Assembly: GCA_902803365.1 (NCBI GenBank)
Contig: CADCPU010000353.1
Location: 1 to 8,224 of the forward strand
DNA from: Oscillospiraceae bacterium
GTDB lineage: Bacteria; Bacillota_A; Clostridia; Saccharofermentanales; Saccharofermentanaceae
Length of the DNA stretch: 8,224 bases
Direction of reading: 5' to 3'
Shown piece after piece: positions 1 to 4,552 of the stretch. The notes below the pieces were generated by a model. That model ran no database searches. It saw only the letters and a list, made by a program, of their open reading frames with translations, and was not told where the DNA came from. The position numbers were made by a program, and so were the translations under genes. Numbering within the stretch: the stretch's first letter is position 1; every line of letters starts with the position of its first letter.

Positions 1-651
1 GCCCGGAGGCATCTCCGATATGATGAGCCCCTTCTCAGTCATTGAATCATAGATATCCTTATTGGCCCACGGATAAATGTTATCGGGTCCGCCTGCAAGA
101 AATGCGATAGTCGGCCCGCCGGAATTAAGCGCCTGAAGATGTGCCGCACGGTCTATACCGAGCGCCATTCCCGATACTATCGTTATGTCTTTTGCTGCCA
201 TATCGCGGACCATATCCCTTGTAGCCTGCAGAGAATAAGCGCTCGGAGTTCTTGATCCTACAACGGCACAACTGCCTGATTCGGACTTTTCCAACACCTC
301 GCGGCGGCCCTTGGCAAATACCAGCTTCGGCATACCGCTCAACTTTTTCCAGTAGTAAGGGAAATCACTGTCTTCTTCACTTACTATAAATATATCAAGT
401 GCCTCCATGGTTCTTTGAAGCGCTTCGCCTTTGAACCTGAGGCGGTCTATCTCTCTGGAAGTCCTTTTGAGTTTCTCTTTAAGCTTAAGATTGATATCAA
501 GCTCATCGATGCTGCTCAAAAACTCTCTCTGCGTCATATCCCAAAAGTGTGTAAGAAGTCCCATGCTCTGAAGCTGTCTGACTTCGCGTCCGTTAAAGTA
601 GGCTCCGTAATATGCTGCCGCCCACAGGCAGATCTCTTCGATGTTGTTCAT
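1..651 (-). CDS. dprA: DNA processing protein DprA (5' part, cut by the window edge)
   Basis: DprA binds incoming single-stranded DNA in the cytoplasm and loads RecA on it during natural transformation. My translation of the minus strand from ATG 651-649 stays open to base 1 and gives 217 residues. Residues 1-90 form the variable helical N-terminal region. The Rossmann-like DprA core follows, with VVGSRTPSAYS at about 130-140, SGMALGIDRAAH at 160-171, GGPDNIYP at 187-194 and ISEMPPG at 211-217. These are the family's signature blocks in the usual order. Family members are about 280-370 aa, so the last part of the core and any C-terminal winged-helix domain lie outside the window. The start is supported by AGGAGG at 662-657, five bases upstream. 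The ATG overlaps the comM stop as ATGA (651-648), so the two genes should be cotranscribed and translationally coupled. Competence in this organism is not shown, since dprA and comM are also kept in species never seen to transform. Confidence 0.95.
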   Translation of the reverse strand, partial: MNNIEEICLWAAAYYGAYFNGREVRQLQSMGLLTHFWDMTQREFLSSIDELDINLKLKEKLKRTSREIDRLRFKGEALQRTMEALDIFIVSEEDSDFPYYWKKLSGMPKLVFAKGRREVLEKSESGSCAVVGSRTPSAYSLQATRDMVRDMAAKDITIVSGMALGIDRAAHLQALNSGGPTIAFLAGGPDNIYPWANKDIYDSMTEKGLIISEMPPG

Positions 652-2192
652 GTTACCCTCCTGAATCTGAAGCTCATTGCTTCTCCGATATCCGATTCCT
701 TAATATCCTTCCTGCCTTCAAGATCTGCGATCGTCCTGCCGACCTTGATCAAGCGCTTGAAGCTCCTTACCGAATAACCGCCTACAGATGCAGCGACCGC
801 GGCCTTCTCTACTACCTTTGAATCAGCCCTTAGTATCTCAGAGAGGTTCTCTGAATCAAAGCAGCCGTTTAATGCGTTTGGCATCTCAGTATCCTTAAAG
901 CGCTCGCGCTGGATCTCCCAGCAGTTTGAAACAAGTTCTCTCAGTTCCTTACTCTTCTTTATATCCTGTGAAGATACGGAATCCTTAAGTCCCGCGGCAT
1001 CTACCGAATACATTTCAGTAAAAAGATCTATCCTGTCCAGGAACGGGCCCGAGAGCTTATTGAGATATCCTTCGCGCACGGACTTCGAGCATGTGCACTT
1101 GGTGGGCTTTTCGAGAACGAGACCGCAACGGCACGGATTGGTCGCACCTACAAACAGGAAGTCCGACGGGAATGTAACCGCTCTTCCGGAATATTTAAGG
1201 ACGATATTCCTGTCTTCCATCGGCAGCCTTAATGCATCGATCATCTTGGCAGAGAATTCGCAGAGCTCGTCCATGAACAGCACGCCGTGATCAGCAAGGC
1301 TTATCTCACCCGGGAGCTGTTTTGAAGCCGACCCGAGAAGAGCCGATGTTCCGATACCCGGCGTTACGGTGCGAAAAGGCCTTAAGTATGATCTGGCCGT
1401 AAACTCGGTATCAAGTCCGAGTGCGTTTCTGAGCGCAAAGCATTCACAGGCTTCGCGCGCTTCCAAGTCCGGCATCAAGCCCTTTATTATCCGTGCGGCC
1501 GTCGTCTTGCCTGATCCCGGGCTTCCTATAAGAAGCGTGTTATGCCAGCCCGCGGCCGCGAGCAGGATCGCACGCGACGCTTTCTCCTGGCCTTTAAGGA
1601 CAGAGAAATCCATTCCTTCATATGAAGTCTCGCCCGGATCGGGAAGCGTCGGTATCAGCGGATTAAACTTATAGGAATTAATAAGACCGCACACTTCCCT
1701 TAAGTCATCAACAAAGACTGCGCCCGCGCCGCAGCAGGCATAGCTGTCACGTTCACCGCGCGGAGCAAAGCAGACATCAAAGTTGTTATTTACTATAGTC
1801 CTCGCTCTCATAACGGCACCCGGAGTCGCAAGGACCTCCCCCTTTAAAGACAGCTCTCCGCTCGCGAAAACCCTGAGAGATGACAGTCCCGGGATCTGGC
1901 CGCTTACAAGGAGCATTCCGACGGCAATCGGCAGGTCAAATCCGGAACCGCTCTTCTTTATAAAAGAAGGAGTAATACTTACTGTAATATGACCTTTTGG
2001 GATCGAGAAGCCCGCCTGTCTTATGGCGGTCATGATCCTGCCGCGCGATTCCCTGATCGACGCGTCACACATCCCGATGATGTCGAACGACGGAAGACCT
2101 GAAGACAACGAGATCTCGATTATTGCGTTGCGTCCCTCCGGTCCGTCTGCGAAGCTTGAATAGACTTTACCTGTAGTGATCTTTGAAGCCAT
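648..2192 (-). CDS. comM: ComM/YifB-type Mg-chelatase-like AAA+ ATPase
   Basis: This 514-aa protein matches the usual ComM/YifB length of about 505-515. ComM is a hexameric AAA+ helicase that promotes branch migration of recombination intermediates during transformation. Numbering from the chosen start: an N-terminal Lon-protease-like/ChlI domain (about 1-170, with GLPSFDIIG near 32-40 and SGELSLKGEV near 111-120), Walker A GSPGSGKT at 223-230, Walker B GVLFMDEL at 303-310, the sensor-type ATNPCRCG at 350-357, and a putative zinc cluster C354, C356, C366 and C368. The arginine-bearing SGPFLDRIDL follows at 381-390, then a C-terminal Mg_chelatase_C helical domain. The frame is open to an ATG at 2261, but I place the start at 2192: it has AAGGAG eight bases upstream, and the product then begins MASKITTGKVYSS, close to the family start. 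The 23 extra residues of the long form are unlike the family. The gene is first in a unit with dprA and divergent from ychF. Slightly unusual: GMCD replaces the common GLPD. Confidence 0.96.
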   Translation of the reverse strand: MASKITTGKVYSSFADGPEGRNAIIEISLSSGLPSFDIIGMCDASIRESRGRIMTAIRQAGFSIPKGHITVSITPSFIKKSGSGFDLPIAVGMLLVSGQIPGLSSLRVFASGELSLKGEVLATPGAVMRARTIVNNNFDVCFAPRGERDSYACCGAGAVFVDDLREVCGLINSYKFNPLIPTLPDPGETSYEGMDFSVLKGQEKASRAILLAAAGWHNTLLIGSPGSGKTTAARIIKGLMPDLEAREACECFALRNALGLDTEFTARSYLRPFRTVTPGIGTSALLGSASKQLPGEISLADHGVLFMDELCEFSAKMIDALRLPMEDRNIVLKYSGRAVTFPSDFLFVGATNPCRCGLVLEKPTKCTCSKSVREGYLNKLSGPFLDRIDLFTEMYSVDAAGLKDSVSSQDIKKSKELRELVSNCWEIQRERFKDTEMPNALNGCFDSENLSEILRADSKVVEKAAVAASVGGYSVRSFKRLIKVGRTIADLEGRKDIKESDIGEAMSFRFRRVT

Positions 2193-2200
2193 TTTGATTT

Positions 2201-2206
2201 CTCCTT
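2201..2206 (-). promoter_or_regulatory. Ribosome binding site that fixes the comM start
   Basis: On the minus strand AAGGAG lies eight bases before ATG 2192-2190. No comparable Shine-Dalgarno sequence precedes the upstream in-frame ATG codons at 2219 or 2261, so this site decides the start in favour of the 514-aa form. Confidence 0.8.
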
Positions 2207-2229
2207 TTTTTGCTTTCATCGTAACCCCC

Positions 2230-2243
2230 GTTTTCGCGAAAAC
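2230..2243. repeat. 14-bp perfect palindrome GTTTTCGCGAAAAC in the comM leader
   Basis: GTTTTCGCGAAAAC reads the same on both strands, and beyond one mismatched pair two more base pairs can form (2227-2246). It lies 38 bases upstream of the comM start, between comM and the ychF promoter. It could be an operator for a dimeric regulator or a small hairpin in the comM leader RNA. No poly-U run follows in either direction, so it does not look like a terminator. Next to it is a direct repeat of GGAACAA (2245-2251 and 2255-2261). The symmetry is visible in the sequence; any function is inferred. Confidence 0.55.
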
Positions 2244-2276
2244 CGGAACAATTTGGAACAAAAAAGTAGAAGAACG

Positions 2277-2321
2277 TCAAAAAACGCCGAAAACGACTGG
2301 TACGCCGATGTCGTTTTTGAC
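2277..2321. repeat. Interrupted inverted repeat in the comM-ychF intergenic region
   Basis: AAAACGAC at 2290-2297 pairs exactly with GTCGTTTT at 2310-2317 across a 12-base loop. A second overlapping pairing uses GTCAAAAAACG (2277-2287) with CGTTTTTGAC (2312-2321), with one bulged base. The two pairings exclude each other because they share the right arm. That could be a simple AT-rich coincidence or a switchable leader structure on the comM side. There is no poly-U run after it. No known riboswitch consensus is recognised. Confidence 0.4.
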
Positions 2322-2337
2322 CATAAATTTTTAAGCC

Positions 2338-2352
2338 CCTTGTAAAACAAGG
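2338..2352. repeat. Inverted repeat CCTTGT-AAA-ACAAGG over the ychF -35 box
   Basis: Six-base arms CCTTGT (2338-2343) and ACAAGG (2347-2352) flank a three-base centre. The left arm contains the start of the -35 hexamer TTGTAA (2340-2345), so a dimeric regulator bound here would block RNA polymerase. The placement is suggestive, but no regulator family can be named from the sequence. Confidence 0.4.
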
Positions 2353-2368
2353 TCTAAATGGCTATAAT
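2340..2368 (+). promoter_or_regulatory. Sigma-A type promoter of ychF
   Basis: The -10 box is a consensus TATAAT at 2363-2368. The -35 box is TTGTAA at 2340-2345 (four of six consensus bases), and the spacer is exactly 17 bases. Transcription should begin near 2375, leaving a leader of roughly 27 bases. That leader holds an AT-only inverted repeat (TTATTA 2376-2381, TAATAA 2384-2389) and the GAGG ribosome binding site at 2391-2394, seven bases before the ATG. This fits a simple, constitutively strong housekeeping promoter. I find no equally good promoter for comM on the other strand. Confidence 0.8.
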
Positions 2369-2401
2369 TGTCGCGTTATTAAATAATAAAGAGGTATTAA
2401 A

Positions 2402-3493
2402 ATGAAACTCGGTATAGTCGGATTACCTAATGTAGGAAAAAGCACATTGTTCAATGCCATCACAAAAGCAGGTGCAGAATCAGCCAATTATCCTTTCTGC
2501 ACGATCGAACCGAACGTAGGTGTTGTATCGGTTCCTGACAAGAGACTCGACGAGCTCGCTAAGATGTATGATCCTCAGAAATACACCCCGGCTATCATCG
2601 AATTTGTTGATATCGCAGGTCTCGTTAAGGGCGCAAGCAAGGGCGAAGGTCTTGGTAACAAGTTCCTCTCCAACATCCGTGAAGTAGACGCTATCTGCCA
2701 CGTTGTACGCTGCTTTGACGACGGCAACGTTGTTCACGTAGAAGGCGGCGCTGACCCTAAGCGTGACATCGAGACTATCGAGCTCGAGCTCATCCTCTCC
2801 GATATGGAGATCATGGAAAAGCGTATCGAGAAGACAAGCAAGATGATGAAGGGCGGCGACAAGTCCTATGCTCCTATCCTTGCTGTTTACGAGAGGATCT
2901 ACGAGTGCCTCTCCGCTGAAAAGCCTGCAAGATCTCTCGAGTTCGACGACGAAGAACTCGCTATCGCAAAGGAGTGCCAGCTCATCTCCATGAAGCCTGT
3001 CCTCTACTGCGCAAACATCGCAGAGGCAGACATCAAGAACCCTGACATCCCTTATGTAAACACAGTTCGCGAGATCGCTGAGAAGTCCGGAAGCGAAGTA
3101 GTCGTTATCTCCGCTAAGATCGAAGAAGAGCTCTCACAGCTCGAGCCTGAAGACCGTCAGATGTTCCTCGACGATCTCGGGATCGACAGCGCTGGTCTCG
3201 ACAAGATGATCCAGGCTTCCTACAAGCTCTTGGGTCTCATCTCCTTCCTCACAGCCGGTCCTCAGGAAGTTCGTGCTTGGACTATCAAGAAGGGAACAAA
3301 GGCTCCTCAGGCTGCAGGTAAGATCCACTCCGACTTCGAGCGCGGATTCATCAGAGCTGAAGTCGTTGCTTTTGACGATCTCATGGCTTGCGGAACATAT
3401 GCAGCAGCCCGCGAAAAGGGTCTCGTAAGATCCGAGGGTAAGGAGTACGTTATGAAGGACGGAGACGTTGTTCTCTTCCGTTTCAACGTTTGA
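2402..3493 (+). CDS. ychF: Redox-regulated ATPase/GTPase YchF (Obg family, OLA1 homologue)
   Basis: The 363-aa product equals the length of E. coli YchF and aligns from the first residue. YchF is a cytosolic P-loop NTPase that prefers ATP, associates with ribosomes and is linked to oxidative-stress control. Visible elements: G1 GLPNVGKS at 7-14, the G2 region [14 protein letters not shown] at 29-42, G3 DIAG at 70-73, and the altered G4 NIAE at 205-208. NIAE replaces the guanine-specific NKxD, which explains ATP use in this family. G5 ISAK is at 236-239. A coiled-coil insert lies around 120-175 and a C-terminal TGS domain at about 278-363. The start has GAGG at 2391-2394 and a strong promoter upstream. 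The gene is flanked by a divergent and a convergent neighbour, so it is probably transcribed alone. Codon use is narrow (CTC for leucine, ATC, AAG, TCC) compared with the mixed choices in polA and comM, as expected for an abundant protein. Confidence 0.98.
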   Translation: MKLGIVGLPNVGKSTLFNAITKAGAESANYPFCTIEPNVGVVSVPDKRLDELAKMYDPQKYTPAIIEFVDIAGLVKGASKGEGLGNKFLSNIREVDAICHVVRCFDDGNVVHVEGGADPKRDIETIELELILSDMEIMEKRIEKTSKMMKGGDKSYAPILAVYERIYECLSAEKPARSLEFDDEELAIAKECQLISMKPVLYCANIAEADIKNPDIPYVNTVREIAEKSGSEVVVISAKIEEELSQLEPEDRQMFLDDLGIDSAGLDKMIQASYKLLGLISFLTAGPQEVRAWTIKKGTKAPQAAGKIHSDFERGFIRAEVVAFDDLMACGTYAAAREKGLVRSEGKEYVMKDGDVVLFRFNV

Positions 3494-3529
3494 TCTATTG
3501 TTCACTCAGAAAAATTTATGAACATACAA

Positions 3530-3563
3530 AAGACCGCTCGATCGAGCGGTCTTATTGTTTTTC
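3530..3563. terminator. Bidirectional intrinsic terminator between ychF and the minus-strand unit
   Basis: Positions 3530-3553 form a 24-bp perfect palindrome with arm AAGACCGCTCGA, giving a GC-rich hairpin. On the plus strand it is followed by ATTGTTTTTC, serving ychF, which ends 36 bases upstream. On the minus strand it is followed by TTGTATGTTC directly after the stem's own TT, serving the polA-coaE-membrane protein unit, which ends at 3626. The plus-strand T run is the better of the two. The convergent gene arrangement fits a shared terminator. Confidence 0.88.
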
Positions 3564-3582
3564 TTAAAAATTTCTGACAGGT

Positions 3583-3612
3583 ACCATTTGTGACCATTTT
3601 TGACCAAAAATT
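3583..3612. repeat. Three tandem 10-bp units (ACCATTTGTG type)
   Basis: ACCATTTGTG (3583-3592), ACCATTTTTG (3593-3602) and ACCAAAAATT (3603-3612) follow each other without gaps. The first two differ at one base and the third is degenerate. The period is about one helical turn. The array lies just beyond the stop of the membrane-protein gene and before the shared terminator on that strand. It may be a protein-binding array, or simply AT-rich intergenic drift. Confidence 0.45.
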
Positions 3613-3625
3613 TGTAAACAATCTG

Positions 3626-3940
3626 TTACGAAGGCTCTTTTTCCTCTGCTTCAAGCTCAACTATGCTCTTTCCGAGCTTGTTGATCATGATCATCGAGAA
3701 AAGATAGATGGCGATCACGGAGCATTCAGAGATGATCGTAAAGGCCAGCGGGATCTCCTTTTTTATGCTGACGACTGTCGAGATCAGGATATTACCCGTA
3801 ACGTATACGACTGTCGCGGCAACAAAATACTTCTTGAACTTCACGGGCTTGGTGAGCTTATTGGTGAAGATCGTTATCATGAGTATCGCCAGCGCAATGA
3901 CCAGGAGCGTAACAGAAATGATCTGTCCTGCAGTTATCAT
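3626..3940 (-). CDS. Small membrane protein of unknown function (104 aa)
   Basis: I do not recognise this family. The 104-aa product has three hydrophobic stretches that should span the membrane, at about 5-26, 38-59 and 64-86. The loop between the first two is lysine-rich (K28, K31, K34, K36, K37), which puts it in the cytoplasm. That predicts an outside N-terminus and a cytoplasmic, acidic C-tail (ELEAEEKE near 95-102). There are no cysteine pairs or catalytic motifs. The gene looks real because its ATG overlaps the coaE stop as ATGA (3940-3937), AGAGGGG lies at 3956-3950 about nine bases upstream, the hydrophobic pattern is coherent, and it fills the space up to the terminator. Coupled translation with coaE is likely. 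No pathway role can be assigned. The plus-strand open frames over the same bases lack this structure and are taken as shadows. Confidence 0.75.
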   Translation of the reverse strand: MITAGQIISVTLLVIALAILMITIFTNKLTKPVKFKKYFVAATVVYVTGNILISTVVSIKKEIPLAFTIISECSVIAIYLFSMIMINKLGKSIVELEAEEKEPS

Positions 3941-4542
3941 ATCCTTATTCCCCTCTCGTGAAGCTGTGTCTTGATGAGCTCTTCAACGCGGGCTTCAAGA
4001 TCCGCCAGAGTTCCGGAATTGCTGATCTCGTGATCTCCGATGTTGACATACTCTTCGTCAGTCATCTGCATCGCGATCCTTCTTTTTGCATCGTCGAGGT
4101 TCATGCCGCGTCTTACGAGGCGCTCGAGCTTTACTTCAGTATCGCAGGTAACGACCCAGATCTGATTGCACTTATCAACGAAGCCGCGTTCGACCGGGAT
4201 CGGTACGTCAAGAACGACACACTTGGTGCCGCGTGTGCGCTCTTTTTCGAGATCGTCAGCGATCTTTCTTAAAACATATTTATGCACGATAGCCGAGAGG
4301 ATATCGAGTTTTGTCTTGTCGTTAAAGACTATCGAAGATATATACTTGCGGTCGAGCGCGTTATTCCTGATAGCGCGCGGTCCGAAGACCTCAGCAAGCT
4401 CTTCGTTGGCAATGCCGTTCTCTGCCGTGACATCACGCGAGATCTGATCGGCATCGAGCACGAGAAGTCCGCGCTCGCGAAGGATATTGCTGACCGTGCT
4501 CTTGCCGGTCCCTATACCGCCTGTAACACCTAAAACAAACAT
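3937..4542 (-). CDS. coaE: Dephospho-CoA kinase
   Basis: CoaE phosphorylates the ribose 3'-hydroxyl of dephospho-CoA with ATP, the last step of coenzyme A synthesis, in the cytosol. The 201-aa length is typical of the family. Visible features are the P-loop GGIGTGKS at 8-15, the substrate-binding D30-A-D32 followed by QISRDV, the LID/CoA region with LDVPIPVERGF at 111-121, and the C-terminal RRIAMQMTDEE (154-164) and ISNSGTLADL (173-182) blocks. Two small departures from the common pattern: the usual HP after the helix near residue 87 is HK here, and the usual PLLFE is PIPVE. Neither touches the P-loop. The start ATG 4542-4540 has a perfect AGGAGG at 4552-4547 that overlaps the polA stop codon. 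The gene is eight bases downstream of polA and overlaps the following membrane-protein gene by ATGA, so it sits in the middle of an operon. A polA-coaE neighbourhood is common in Firmicutes. Confidence 0.96.
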   Translation of the reverse strand: MFVLGVTGGIGTGKSTVSNILRERGLLVLDADQISRDVTAENGIANEELAEVFGPRAIRNNALDRKYISSIVFNDKTKLDILSAIVHKYVLRKIADDLEKERTRGTKCVVLDVPIPVERGFVDKCNQIWVVTCDTEVKLERLVRRGMNLDDAKRRIAMQMTDEEYVNIGDHEISNSGTLADLEARVEELIKTQLHERGIRI

Positions 4543-4546
4543 ATTG

Positions 4547-4552
4547 CCTCCT
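4547..4552 (-). promoter_or_regulatory. AGGAGG ribosome binding site of coaE overlapping the polA stop
   Basis: AGGAGG (minus strand, 4552-4547) shares bases with the polA stop TAG (4553-4551) and lies four bases before the coaE ATG. A ribosome ending polA would sit directly on it, which suggests that coaE translation depends partly on polA translation. Confidence 0.75.

Noticed and set aside
415..821. Plus-strand open frames across the dprA/comM junction
   Set aside because: They are antisense to two genes with full family motifs. Their composition is that of reverse-complemented coding sequence.
2193..2261. 23-residue N-terminal extension of ComM from an upstream ATG
   Set aside because: The extension does not look like the family N-terminus and has no good ribosome binding site, whereas the ATG at 2192 has AAGGAG at proper spacing.
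2272..2284. TTGACG on the minus strand as a -35 box for comM
   Set aside because: No acceptable -10 hexamer follows at 16-18 bases (TCCAAA or TACTTT only), so I do not annotate a comM promoter.
2480..2737. Minus-strand frames inside ychF (2480-2737 and 3134-3505)
   Set aside because: They are antisense to a highly conserved gene and show no recognisable motif or start signal.
3583..3612. CRISPR-like array
   Set aside because: The units are 10 bp and contiguous with no spacers, and no cas genes are present.
3590..3961. Plus-strand open frames of 123 aa (3590-3961) and 88 aa (3708-3974) opposite the membrane-protein gene
   Set aside because: They lack ribosome binding sites and a coherent fold pattern, and run antisense to a frame with clear membrane segments and an ATGA-coupled start.
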